Assembly (NCBI GenBank): GCA_024509875.1
Contig: JAMPIV010022934.1
Location: forward strand, 62,001-126,000
Reading direction: 5' to 3'
DNA length: 64,000 nt
From: Oreohelix idahoensis
Lineage: Eukaryota > Mollusca > Gastropoda > Stylommatophora > Oreohelicidae
Shown here: positions 14,501-24,539 of the stretch, one piece after another
How positions within the stretch are numbered: the first letter of the stretch is position 1
Layout: every line of letters begins with the position of its first letter
Translations under genes and position numbers: made by a program
The notes under the pieces: model-generated
Databases searched by the model: none
Seen by the model: only the letters and a program-made list of their open reading frames with translations
Told to the model about the DNA's origin: nothing

Positions 14501-14939
14501 CTTCCACCTTTTTTGAACACGTTAGCTGCTGGAGGTCGCAAGGCAGAAGTTTGATTGCTTACGTTAGTTTTGTTTGTTTATTTGTTTCTTTTTATCTAAC
14601 TTATTATTCACAGTTTTCATTTTTCCGGGCTTCTGCGAGCGGGTACTTTCATGTAATATGATTCACATTGTGCCTTTATCTAAAATGCAATATTTTAATT
14701 GTACGAGTTCCGAGAAGGCGACTCAAATACACTCTTGTCCCAAGTTAATGGCTGCATAAAGAAAATGCTGTCAAACACAGAAGACAAAAAGAAAGAAAGT
14801 TAAATATGAGAAGTATTTTGCCGCACAATGAGCTAGCAGAAGTTAAGAGCAATAAATAACAGGCAATAATCTATAATTTTTTCCTTCATTATATTTCTGC
14901 GGTCTGTGGAGCGTTGACCTAGTTAGTTTTTATGCCAAA
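11581..14939. other. 3.3 kb without recognisable gene
   Basis: Mostly AT-rich. Homopolymers include T runs near 12632 and 13352 and a G run near 13547. One GC-richer ORF of 32 codons (12969-13067, listed separately) is the only exon-like piece. No repeat family from elsewhere in the window was seen here. Confidence 0.4.
12969..13067 (+). other. Exon-like short ORF, uncertain
   Basis: A 32-codon ORF beginning MSFKTVDLSERNKVPA, with more balanced composition than its surroundings and a possible acceptor (GAGACAG) 6 bases before the ATG. A possible donor AAG/GTGCCA lies inside it. It may be a short exon or chance; no family is recognised. Confidence 0.2.
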
Positions 14940-14967
14940 CATTTTTTCCTAGCTTCCTATGAAACAT

Positions 14968-15124
14968 AGGCTTTCTGTTAGTTCATGTTAAACCTTCTAG
15001 TCTTGTTCTGTTAGTTCATGTTAAACCTTCTAGTCTTGTTCTGTTAGTTCATGTTAAACCTTGTAGTCTTGTTCTGTTAGTTCATGTTAAACCTTCTAGT
15101 CTTGTTCTGTTAGTTCATGTTAAA
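14968..15124. repeat. 33-bp minisatellite, left part
   Basis: About 4.8 copies of a 33-bp unit containing GTTAGTTCATGTTAAACC and TTCTAGTCTTGTTCT. Interrupted at 15124 by the hAT element. Confidence 0.97.
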
Positions 15125-17654
15125 TAAGGTGACCATATTTTCAAAACCCTAATCTGGGACAAAATAGTAGATTTGACCTATTTCAATGCAAAAAATCGGG
15201 ACAAAAGGGTAAAGAAAAGGTCAAAAGTCGGGACATGTCCCGGAAAAATCAAGTTGATGTCAATTTAAAATAATATACATTTTATATATACGTTTGAATA
15301 ACATTGAATAACATACATTTTACTGTATAAGTTTAAGTACTTAAACTAATAAGAGAGAAAAACATCAATAATCTTTACTTAAGGTGAAGCTGAGTTACTG
15401 TACTTTTCAGATGAGTGGATTTTTATCAATAGGTCATTCTTTGCAAGCAGCATCATAAAAAACTCGACACATGTTTCCTCACAGTTCACTTTGGTTGTCA
15501 ACATAGCTTTCAAAGTTTCAACACCTAGCTGTGTTTTATCACTTGCCCATAAGCTGTTCATCAAAGAAAACACTCTTTCTGTGGCAGCATTTGTTCCAGG
15601 TAGACAGAAAAAAAACTCTGCCAACTTCAAAATATTTGAAAATGTCACATTATTGTTTTTGAAGTGGGAAACCATTTCAATCCAACGTTGTGGTGGCAAT
15701 GTTTTTTTTGGCACTCCATTCACTAATTTTCTGAGAAGTAACAAACTGCTTCATATAGACATATTCGTCATAAATTTCAGTTTCTGTAAAGTGGGCTGAA
15801 GGTAATGTTTGAATCACTAGTGATGATGATATCTCAATATCTGCCCAAATTGGTATTCTGTTTAGCGTTACCCAGCTGTAGCATTCTAGGTCTTGAAAAT
15901 TGTTTGCAGCCCATTTATTCAAATAATTGAAAGCTGTTTCATAGAACGAAGAAACGCTAGCATGAAACTTTTTCACATCCTCCTTTGGAAGTCCTTCCAT
16001 TTCCAGCTTTTCAAGGATTAGCTTACCTTTTGATGGCAAGAAACAGTCTTCCAGTTTGGACTTCAAAATAGTTTTCAACCTGTTGATGCTGTCAATGACT
16101 TCAAACACAGTGACCGTCTGTCCCTCTATTTTTTGCACTGCTTCGTGGAATGGAGAGGCCTGACTGTGAACAAAAACAAGCCATGCCTCAGATAGAGGAT
16201 TTTCAAAGAATGTCTGTATAAAAATTGGGCATCTGTCTTGAGATTGAAAATATGATTTTAGAGGCAGGAACATCTGAAGAACCCTTTCAACAGCAGGCAG
16301 CAGAGCAAGCCACCTAGTCTGAGCATAACCTAAGATCATCTGGAAGTCTGTTTCCACAAACTGGCAAAACTCCTTGAGTCTTTCAACTCGTACTGTGTAT
16401 GATTTGAAGAGTAGATAAATTTTAGCAATAATCAGCTCGACATCAACAGGCAGTACATCTGCAGCTGTTCGAACAGTGTTGTGGAAAATATGACCTGCAC
16501 ACCCAACTCCTATAAGACCATGTCCAAGGTTTTCTTGCAGTTTTTTGAAAACACTGTTCTGTCCTTTCCTTTCAGCACCTCCAAAATTGGAATTTGTGTT
16601 GTCTGCGCATAATCCAACTACTTTCCTGTCTAAACCAATTTCAGTTATGCTTACAAAACTACTTACAATATTAGATGTTTCACCTGGCAACGACTTTAAC
16701 TCTAATATTTTAATTTTCACTCCATTACTGTGATCAAAGTATCTGACAAGCAAAGGAAAAATCTTGAATTCTTTGTGGTTGGATGCATCTGTCAGTACAG
16801 AAATAAATGTAGACTTTTCTAGGTCACACCTTAACTCATTTAGAATATGGGGTGCCAAGACATTTCGAATAATGGCTTCTGTTTTCGTACGTGCACATGC
16901 AAATTTTGGCTCTAAAGAAACCTGAAGTAATTTTGATGTGCAATCCATAGACCCGAAAGTATGACTGTGTAGCACTGTATGGTATGCAAAGGCGCCTTCT
17001 ATAGCAGCTAATTGCTCTTCTTGGTCACCAATTTTATCAGCTCTGAAGAAAGTGGTTAACGACGAGCTTGATGCAGCTGTAACGACGGCTCTCTTATGTT
17101 TCTCACTGCTTATGTGGTTCTTAATATCACCACGTCCACTCTGGCTTATCGAAAACCCGGAGGCCCATATATTGCATCGTACATTGAAGTTTGATGTACT
17201 CTTTTTAATAAACGGATATTCCTTTTGTAAATCTTCATTGAAACTGCGTTTACGCTTTGGTACCATTTTCTTACAACAATAACAAAATATGCACAAATAG
17301 TTCACCGTTTAAATTAAATAAACGTATACCGTACGCAAAATCGTGGTACTTTACCACTACCTAAAATTTCAAATAACTGCGAATATCACATCGGAACTAC
17401 AAAACTAATTCACGGTCCTGACAATCTCTTGTGCTGTTTCGGCGCCAGTTCACTAATAATTAAAAATTCCCTCAAGTCAGCCACGGAATAATAATTTATT
17501 TTTTAATCTGTGAGATTTATGTCAAATTGGCAAATTCGTCCAAAACCGGGACAAATTGACGTTCCGGATTGCATCGAAAAAAAGTCGGGACAAATTATCA
17601 AAAATGGTAGAAAACCGGGACTGTCCCGGAAAAACCGGGACGTCTGGTCACCTT
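15125..17654 (-). mobile_element. hAT DNA transposon, nearly complete, 2.53 kb
   Basis: Ends are TAAGGTGACC at the left and GGTCACCTT at the right, an inverted repeat extended subterminally by GTCCCGG/GGGACA-type motifs. It is flanked by an 8-bp target duplication ATGTTAAA at 15117-15124 and 17655-17662, the size expected of hAT elements. The surrounding minisatellite shows the empty site, because every unit contains ATGTTAAA once. It carries one transposase gene on the minus strand. Confidence 0.93.
15379..17305 (-). pseudogene. hAT transposase with one frameshift
   Basis: The first frame runs 17305-15677 (542 codons) and the C-terminal part continues in another frame, 15744-15379. The N-terminus is basic (PKRKRSF) with a BED-like finger: RCNIW near residue 44 (the second Cys of the pair appears replaced by Trp) and KNHISSEKH near 60-70. 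The middle is the RNase H-like catalytic region. The C-terminal hAT dimerisation signature (NAATERVFSLMNSLW) lies in the second frame. The break falls at an 8-base T run on the plus strand (15702-15709); seven bases would keep one frame. Everything else appears open, so this is either a very recent loss or a sequencing error. Host-independent transposition function is known for the family; activity here is not shown. Confidence 0.92.
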
Positions 17655-18669
17655 ATGTTAAACCTTCTAACCTTGTTCTGTTAGTTCATGTTAAACCTTC
17701 TAGTCTTGTTCTGTTAGTTCATGTTAAACCTTCTAGTCTTGTTCTGTTAGTTCATGTTAAACCTTCTAGTCTTGTTCTGTTAGTTCATGTTAAACCTTCT
17801 AGTCTTGTTCTGTTAGTTCATGTTAAACCTTCTAGTCTTGTTCTGTTAGTTCACGTTAAACCTTCTAGTCTTGTTCTGTTAGTTCATGTTAAACCTTCTA
17901 ACCTTGTTCTGTTAGTTCATGTTAAACCTTCTAGTCTTGTTCTGTTAGTTCATGTTAAACCTTCTAGTCTTGTTCTGTTAGTTCATGTTAAACCTTCTAG
18001 GCTTGTTCTGTTAGTTCATGTTAAACCTTCTAGTCTTGTTCTGTTAGTTCATGTTAAACCTTCTAGTCTTGTTCTGTTAGTTCATGTTAAACCTTCTAGT
18101 CTTGTTCTGTTAGTTCATGTTAAACCTTCTAGTCTTGTTCTGTTAGTTCATGTTAAACCTTCTAACCTTGTTCTGTTAGTTCATGTTAAACCTTCTAGTA
18201 TTGTTCTGTTAGTTCATGTTAAACCTTCTAGTCTTGTTCTGTTAGTTCATGTTAAACCTTCTAGTCTTGTTCTGTTAGTTCATGTTAAACCTTCTAGTCT
18301 TGTTCTGTTAGTTCATGTTAAACCTTCTAGTCTTGTTCTGTTATCTCTTTTCATGTTAAACCTTCTAGTCTTGTTCTGTTAGTTCATGTTAAACCTTCTA
18401 GTCTTGTTCTGTTAGTTCATGTTAAACCTTCTAACCTTGTTCTGTTTGTTCATGTTAAACCTTCTAGTCTTGTTCTGTTAGTTCATGTTAAACCTTCTAG
18501 TCTTGTTCTGTTAGTTCATGTTAAACCTTCTAGTCTTGTTCTGTTAGTTCATGTTAAACCTTCTAGTCTTGTTCTGTTAGTTCATGTTAAACCTTCTAGT
18601 CTTGTTCTGTTAGTTCATGTTAAACCTTCTAGTCTTGTTCTGCTAGTTCATGTTAAACCTTCTAGTCTT
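17655..18669. repeat. 33-bp minisatellite, main array
   Basis: About 31 units. Most read CTAGTCTTG; a minority read CTAACCTTG (for example near 17667, 17898, 18162 and 18430), and one carries an 11-bp insertion near 18343. The 290-codon ORF with repeated VHVKPSSLVLL is a product of 33 being divisible by three, not a gene. Confidence 0.97.
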
Positions 18670-18895
18670 GTCTCTTTCCTCAAGTTTTTTATTGTCCTTT
18701 TTTATCCTCATTATCTCTTTATCCAGCTCTCTTCTCTACATATCCTTTTGGGTGTCTCTGTTTTTCGTTTACCTGTGGATTCCAAAAACAGCGGCTGCTA
18801 CGTGTTACTCTCTCCCCCATATCTCTTGTTCCAGTAGTGATTGTCTGGTTTTTGCTATAATTTCAATATTAGTAGTGATTTTGTCATTCTTTTGC

Positions 18896-18988
18896 TTCTG
18901 CTTGAACGGATGGCACAAGAGGGGAAGACTTGGCATGGACTCTTTGATGGCCTCTATGCTCCACAGGAAGCTGAAATGTAATGCATGA
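18896..18988 (+). repeat. LINE-A 3' terminus, sense
   Basis: Matches the last 90 bp of LINE-A (GAACGGATGGCACA ... GACTTGGCATG ... CTCTATGCTCC). It abuts the antisense LINE-A segment, so the two halves are in opposite orientation. Confidence 0.7.
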
Positions 18989-19696
18989 ATGTTTATACTT
19001 AGTGGTCGTCATTGTCCGTTACGAGAGCGATATAGTGATCTATATAAGCCAGATTTGAGTAAGAAGTGTATGATAAAACTTGTTGGTGACTGCTTGTCTC
19101 GTTTGTGCGCATCCATAGTTCCTGGCTAGGTAATAGTGACAGAGAAATCATGACGGTAACTAAGTCAGTGCTCCGCAACCAGTGTGCCATGACACTAAGC
19201 AGAATACACCATTTAATAACACTAACAATTATATGTTATTGTAAAAGATTACTAAAGAATCTCACTCGTACCATTTTACAAATAATAAGTTTGAGTTATC
19301 ATTATTCACCACTCGATCACACACTATTAGGGAGCTTTGTCTTATGATTGCAGTGATTAAAAAACAAATACTTAACATACTCACCTACTTAAATATTAAA
19401 GTTTGGCGAGGAATTTTGAATGGCACATAAGTGTACCATGAAGTAAAAAAAGAGTTGTTGAGCATTGATCTAAGTAACCGGGTGAAGTTATCTGAACACA
19501 TTAGTCTGGAAGAGTCTGCTGTCTTTTATTAGGTAGACCCATTCGTCAGTGGCCAGTACTTTACGGCTACCGGCCACGCCAACTGGCAGCTCAAACTAAT
19601 TGAGGGTAGCTTATCTTGCGGCTCCGTGTAGTCTCAAGCGGTCGCTGATTAGGCAAAGAAAGAATATGGTTATTACTCCCATTAAGCAGACTAATA
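18989..19696. other. No gene recognised
   Basis: No supported ORF, no tandem repeat. Confidence 0.4.
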
Positions 19697-19800
19697 TGAG
19701 GTTGTGTATGGGGTTGGCAACCTCACACTAAGAAAAATGCCTACAGAAACTACTGCTGCAAGAGCACATAACTGCTTTTGGTTCAGATTTTTGAACGTAA
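19697..19800 (-). repeat. Family P, antisense copy
   Basis: GAGGTTGTGTATGGGGTTGG then CAACCTCACACTAAG is the reverse complement of the family P core; ACTACTGCTGCA follows as in the other antisense copies. Confidence 0.6.
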
Positions 19801-19821
19801 AGGAAAATAATTACTTTTCGT

Positions 19822-19962
19822 ATTTCTCGGTGTCCTTTGTTTTCTCCAGGTGTCCTTTGTTTTATCCCAGTGTCTTTTGTTTTCTCTCAGTGTCCTTTGT
19901 TTTATCCCAGTGTCTTTTGTTTTCTCTCAGTGTCCTTTGTTTTCTCAGTATTTTTTGTTGTT
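19822..19962. repeat. 19-bp tandem repeat (about 7 units)
   Basis: Units like CAGTGTCCTTTGTTTTATC and CAGTGTCTTTTGTTTTCTC alternate. The Phe/Ser/Cys ORFs here are repeat artefacts. Confidence 0.9.
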
Positions 19963-20069
19963 GTTTGTTTTTGTTTTCTCAGTATTTTTTCCATGCTGCT
20001 TCTCTTACAGAAAAAATATATCTCTTTTTTTCTACATTTCTTATCTTTGTCGCCTGTTTGCAAATGTGG

Positions 20070-20092
20070 CTGACGAAAGGTGAACACCGAAA
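20070..20092 (+). ncRNA. Hammerhead-core-like motif, uncertain
   Basis: CTGACGA (20070-20076), a hairpin GGTG-AA-CACC (20079-20088) and GAAA (20089-20092) match the conserved core plus stem II of a hammerhead ribozyme. Stems I and III are not resolved by eye. In several animal retroelements (Penelope-like) such motifs are known; that origin here is inference. Confidence 0.35.
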
Positions 20093-20100
20093 CGTCCCAT

Positions 20101-20984
20101 GTTTCTTCTGTACTGTTTATTTGTGAAAATGATTCCATACCATGTTCTTTTTTCATTGACATAGTTGCTTCTCTTACTGGCTATCATTCCTTGATATGTC
20201 TTTTTTTTTCGTTAGTTATTTTCTGCCTTATTTCTATTTGTGCTGGTCAGCACATAACGGTTTGCCACACTTCTTAATTTTGTTCTCACTGTTTGCTTTT
20301 ATGTCATTCTCAAGTGTTTACATTATTTAAAAAAATATACAATTTCTCCCCTCTTTATATCTGTTTTTGGCTTACCCGTTTCAATTTCTCCTTTTCTGCA
20401 TACATACTTTGTAGAATTCATTTCAGTTTTTTTAAAAGAGTGACTTGTCATCCTTTCTCACTCTCCCGTCTTTCTCTTTCCTCCCTCATTTTGTGGAACC
20501 GGCAGTATCGTCATTTTTCACTCTTTTTCTTAAATTGTTATCTCATTTGTTATTATTGTTTTCTTTTTCTTCCTATCTGACCCTTCAGTAGTGTAGGGAT
20601 GAGCTTTGTGAGAACTAGCTACGGCCACGTGACCACAGATCACATTTCCACCATCTGACCTCTGATTCTGCCGCTCTCCAGTTTAGAACAAGACTGCAGA
20701 CACAGCAGACGACGCCCAGTTGTGTTGGATAGGTCGGTGCCATATGGCTTTCTTCTATTTGCTCTAGCTAATCGCCGAGAGAGTGGGGGTCGGGTGCCGG
20801 ACTCTGGTCAGTTCTTGAGGTCATTCATCCGTGCGATGGCTGTTCGAAAAGGTCTTCTCTCGCCCAGGGGCATAAATCATTCAACCTGTAGAGGGTAAGA
20901 GGTCAGGTCAACCTTTCTAAGTCTCTGTTAGGGACGTAGATTGATGGAATGCCGCGTCATTCACTTTCTCTTTGGTTACGACAC
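20101..20984. other. No gene recognised; pyrimidine-rich
   Basis: 20100-20580 is strongly C/T-rich, which makes long hydrophobic ORFs by composition. Nothing recognisable in 20581-20984. Confidence 0.4.
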
Positions 20985-21090
20985 ACGACTACTGCTACTA
21001 CTACTGCTGCTACTATTGCTACTGCTACTACTACTGCTGCTACTATTGCTACTGCTATTACTACTGCTGCTACTATTGCTACTGCACCTT
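20985..21090. repeat. CTA/CTG trinucleotide repeat
   Basis: Degenerate (ACT)n/(TGC)n with a 39-bp higher-order period built on ACTACTGCTGCTACTATTGC. It encodes Thr/Ala only by composition. Confidence 0.9.
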
Positions 21091-21219
21091 CTACTGTAGC
21101 GGACATTTTTGCTCCAACATGTGACACACATCAGGGAGTATTTTTCTCTTATTTCTGTAGTTTCATGTTCTCTTCTTAATTCTCACTTTCTTTCCTTTCT
21201 GTCTTTTGTTTGTCTGTCC

Positions 21220-21243
21220 CTGACGAAGGCCTTGTGGCCGCAA
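21220..21243 (+). ncRNA. Degenerate hammerhead-core-like motif
   Basis: CTGACGA, then GGCC-TTGT-GGCC, then GCAA where GAAA would be expected. Same layout as 20070-20092 with one core change. Confidence 0.3.
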
Positions 21244-21259
21244 CGTAGGTTTTTCCTTG

Positions 21260-21905
21260 TACTTTCTCTTAGTAACACGTATTAATATTTGTGTGTTTTT
21301 TTTTCCGTTTTCCAACATCTACTGTTGCTGCTAGGATATGCATCTGTTGACACGAATATTTAAGGAACAAAATGGGCAGCTCAGTTTAGTGACCGAATGG
21401 CGTAACTCTGATGGCAACGTTTCGATGTTGTAACTGAGTCAGTGGCCAGCCTCTGGAAATATGCTTAGTTAGTTGTAGCAATCAACCCCAGCTTTTATTG
21501 GCTGTTTGTGATTTTTCTAGGCAGTTTTTTTTTCATTCAGTAGTTTGCCATTGCTTTCTGAACGGTACGGCGCTACGGTACGGAAATATGCTTACAGTCT
21601 CCTTATTCTCTTTTACTTTAATTTGTGTTATTTGTCTTTGTAACGACATCAAACTCTGCTCATACAAGCAGTCAATGTTGCTTCCTTTTATCCGTACATT
21701 TTAACGTTCATGGGATTGTCACTGCAGCTGGTTCACGTGCAGGACTTCATGTGTTTTAACAGGTGTGGTTTATGTAGCATTGTCTTTTTAGGTGATGAGT
21801 TTTATTGCCCTCGTGTTCAACCTCAAGTTAGGCAATCCTTGTGGTACAAGTGGTCCTGATCATACGATGTCTTCTCATAGAGATCCCTGAAAACCACACA
21901 TGTTG
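21260..21905. other. No gene recognised
   Basis: No supported ORF or repeat. Confidence 0.4.
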
Positions 21906-21908
21906 ACC

Positions 21909-22000
21909 ACGATATTGTATTGATGTTATAGCTCACAATACGATATTGTATTGATGTTATAGCTCACAATACGATATTGTATTGATTTTATAGCTCAAAA
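21909..22000. repeat. 31-bp tandem repeat, 3 copies
   Basis: ACGATATTGTATTGATGTTA plus TAGCTCACAAT, starting at 21909, 21940 and 21971; ends in a poly-A run. Confidence 0.95.
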
Positions 22001-22029
22001 AAAAAAAAACGCCAGTTAAGTAAAAATAG

Positions 22030-22315
22030 GAAGCCGCGGTAGCACAGTGGTTAGTGCACTGGCTTCCTAGCTCAGTGGTCCATGGTTCAATCCCCAGTTG
22101 AGGCGGGATTCTTTAGACCGCAAACGGCTCCGGGGTCGACCCAGCCTCATGAATTGGGTACCAGAGCAACTCTGGGAAGGTTAAGGCGGCTAGCGTGATG
22201 CTGACCACATCACCCCTAGTGTGCCAATGGTCAAGAAAATATGGACCTAACACCATATTCCCAATATGCCTCAATGGCCGTGTAACGAGATCCTTGACCT
22301 TTACCTTGACCTATC
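22030..22315 (+). repeat. tRNA-derived SINE family S1, 286 bp, complete
   Basis: The head has RNA polymerase III-type box A (TAGCACAGTGGTTAG near 22040) and box B (GGTTCAATCCC near 22084). The body contains GCTCCGGGGTCGACCCAGCC, and the tail is a TTGACCTTTACC repeat. It is flanked by a 13-bp target duplication, TAAGTAAAAATAG (22017-22029) and TAAGTAAGAATAG (22316-22328), with one mismatch. This marks a clean retroposed insertion that supports its boundaries. Confidence 0.9.
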
Positions 22316-22424
22316 TAAGTAAGAATAGATTGTAAGAACTAGCAGAACTCAGATTTATCGTCCTCATCATTTTTCCCTTTGGAGCGCAGTCACCACTGTC
22401 TCTGGTCCTCTTGCAGGAAACATG

Positions 22425-22560
22425 CACAAAACATTTACTGACGATTGCAGTAGTGGTTTCTATAGCAACATGTTTGACATGATGACGTTGCCATCCACAT
22501 CGTGCATAACCTCGTATTAGTCGTCTTTTACGTACGACATACCAGTGGGAACAGTAGTCC
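22425..22560 (+). repeat. Family P, sense copy
   Basis: ATGTTTGACATGATGACGTT, then CGTGCATAACCTCGTATTAG and TCGTCTTTTACG match the core in the other sense copies. Confidence 0.6.
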
Positions 22561-22605
22561 TAGTATGATGTGGCCAGCTCCGTACACAACTTCAGTGTGA
22601 TTCGC

Positions 22606-22668
22606 TTCCGTAGCTAGGCGGGGGTGCCGCACGAAAGGTCCTGGGTTCGATTCCCCGGTAAGTCACTC
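22606..22668 (+). repeat. tRNA-like head fragment
   Basis: GTAGCTAGGCGGGGGTGCCG followed by GGTCCTGGGTTCGATTCCCC resembles tRNA boxes A and B. No foldable complete tRNA was seen, so it is called a SINE head relic. Confidence 0.4.
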
Positions 22669-22970
22669 GCGTCTGTGGTTTTTCTGTTGTCTAGTTTTCT
22701 ACTTCTTTATTTCTCACGAATGTCTGAAAATATACCTTTATGTGTGTGTAATATGTATTTAATGTTTACAGACCTCGGGTTTCCCTTCTTTATGTGTTTA
22801 AACGTTTATACAACCTCATATTAGTAGTCTTCTACGATGCCGAGGGAATAGAATCTTAGTCTTTGTTAGTCTCATTAGAGATCTCCAGGAACATGACACA
22901 GAGTAGGCCTACTCTTTTTTTCTGTTAAAGTAAGCCTACGTCCAGGTGTCTTCTCTTGGCATTTCCCTTA

Positions 22971-24009
22971 TCCTGTTTGTTCTCTACCAGTGGTGTACCC
23001 GGATGTCCTGTAACTGTTTTTAACCATGCCTTATCCTGTATTATGTCACCACTACTTTTTGGAATAGCTATTGATTGGGTTATGAGAAACTATACCCACA
23101 ATGAACAATTGGGTATAAAATGGACAGATGGAAAATTCCTGGGGGACCTGGATTTCGCAGATGATGTAGCATTCTTAAGTTCAACACCAAGACAATCCCA
23201 AGAAGCAATAAATAATTTGTGTCATCTCTCGGTTAAAATTGGTCTCCAAATAAATGCCTCTAAAACTAAAGCTATGAACTTTTCTAACGAGACCTTTGAT
23301 ATCATCTTGAACGTGGAAAAACTACAGAAAGTTGAAAGTTTCAATTATTTAGGCAGTAAAATGACTCAGGATGGTGACACAACAAGAGAAATCCATACTA
23401 GAATTGCTTTGGCAGCTAGCGCCTTCAATAGATTATCTAACATTTGGAAATTACGATATTTGAATATACATACCAAGCTTCGTCTGTTTAATTCAAATGT
23501 TATCTCAGTGTTAACATACGGCTGTGAGAGTTGGAAAATAACAAAATCATTGGAGAACAAGCTGAATACATTCGAGAACAAATGTCTTAGAAAACTCATG
23601 AACATCAGTTGGAAAGAATTCAAGACTAATCGACAAATAAGAGAAGACTCTAGGCAGAAATATGTCTCCGACTATATAAGGAAAAGACGATGGTCATATA
23701 TCGGTCATGTCCTACGAATGCAAAACAACAGAATACCACTACAGGCGCTCACTTGGGTTCCTGAGGGTAAGCGGAAAAAAGGAAGACCAAAAGAAACACT
23801 CAGAAGAACAATAATAAGAGAAGGAAGAACGTTGGGCCTAAATAATGTGCAAGAGCTAAGAGGAGTGGCGTCACAACGAACAACCTGGAGAGCACTGGTT
23901 TCTGCCTTATGCGCCGTGTTTGGCGCTTAAAGAATTTATTATTATTATTATTATCCTGTTTGTTCTCTACCAGTGGTGTACCCGGATGTCCTGTAACTGT
24001 TTTTAACCA
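22971..24009 (+). mobile_element. LINE-C insertion with 56-bp direct repeats
   Basis: An identical 56-bp sequence (begins TCCTGTTTGTTCTCTACC, ends TTTTTAACCA) lies at 22971-23026 and at 23954-24009. Between them is a 5'-truncated non-LTR copy ending in (ATT)n at 23938-23953. The structure is that of a target-primed insertion with an unusually long target duplication. Confidence 0.85.
23027..23930 (+). CDS. LINE-C reverse transcriptase C-terminal part, open frame
   Basis: The frame is open to the stop at 23930; the first M of the long ORF lies in unrelated flank, so the element part starts about 23027. It begins inside RT, just before the IMSPLLFGIAIDWV block, and keeps the catalytic FADD (GDLDFADDVAFL near 23145-23180), the KTKAMNF and FNYLGSKM blocks, SVLTYGCESWK, the IGHVLRM motif, EGKRKKGRPKETLRRT and the end TTWRALVSALCAVFGA. 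Fingers and endonuclease are missing through 5' truncation, so it cannot be autonomous. The intact frame and perfect flanking repeats suggest a recent insertion. Confidence 0.85.
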
Positions 24010-24136
24010 CTGCGTTCTGTAACATAAAGCCTGGGTATTACGTAACGAAACAATTTGGTCCCCTGTTCGGTGGCTGATTCAGTAGTGACTACATGTAGCA
24101 AAGTGTTTTAGCTAAGGCCTGTGAATTAATGAGGGA

Positions 24137-24535
24137 TTTAAACTGATTCCGTGTAACTACCACAGAATATATACTCGAAGTTTTGAAAGGGGTTCAATAA
24201 CAGAAATACCGCATTTTTTTTACTATCTTTGTTATTGTTGCTATTTATAGGTGAAGGCGTAACCATATACGTAACTATTTAAACTAATTCCGTGTAACTA
24301 CCAAAGAATATATGCGCGAAGTTTTGAAAGGGGTTCAATAACAGAAATACCGCATTTTTTTTTACTATCTTTGTTATTGTTGCTATTTATAGGTGAAGGC
24401 GTAACCATATACGTAACTATTTAAACTAATTCCGTGTAACTACCATAGAATATTTGCGCGAAGTTTTGAAAGGGGTTCAATAACAGAAATACCGCATTTT
24501 TTTACTATCTTGTTATTGTTGCTATTTATAGATGA
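24137..24535. repeat. 141-142-bp tandem repeat, 3 copies
   Basis: Copies begin at about 24137, 24278 and 24420, each with TTCCGTGTAACTACC, GAAAGGGGTTCAATAACAG, a T run, and a TTGTTATTGTTGCTATTTAT end. No coding sense. Confidence 0.95.
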
Positions 24536-24539
24536 TTAC

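Larger units (their letters stand above)
14940..18893 (-). repeat. LINE-A 3' end, antisense, expanded by the 33-bp array and split by hAT
   Basis: Left flank 14950-14967 (TAGCTTCC...CATAGG) aligns with the antisense terminus of LINE-A (TAGCTCCC...CATAGG at 47.1 kb and elsewhere). The right flank from 18670 (CTCAAG, TATTGTCC, CTCTTCTC, GTGGATTCCA, then a TCTGGTTTTTG segment) continues the same antisense LINE-A. The intervening kilobases are the minisatellite and the hAT insertion. Confidence 0.65.

Noticed and set aside
17510..18382. 290-codon ORF with repeated VHVKPSSLVLL as a real repeat protein
   Set aside because: The frame exists because 33 is divisible by three; the array's flanks are LINE and there is no start context or conserved non-repeat domain.
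19704..20580. Hydrophobic ORFs suggesting membrane proteins
   Set aside because: Composition effect of T/C-rich tandem repeats and pyrimidine tracts; no start or splice support.
22030..22110. Functional tRNA gene
   Set aside because: Boxes A and B are present but it continues into a SINE body with target duplications, so it is a SINE head.
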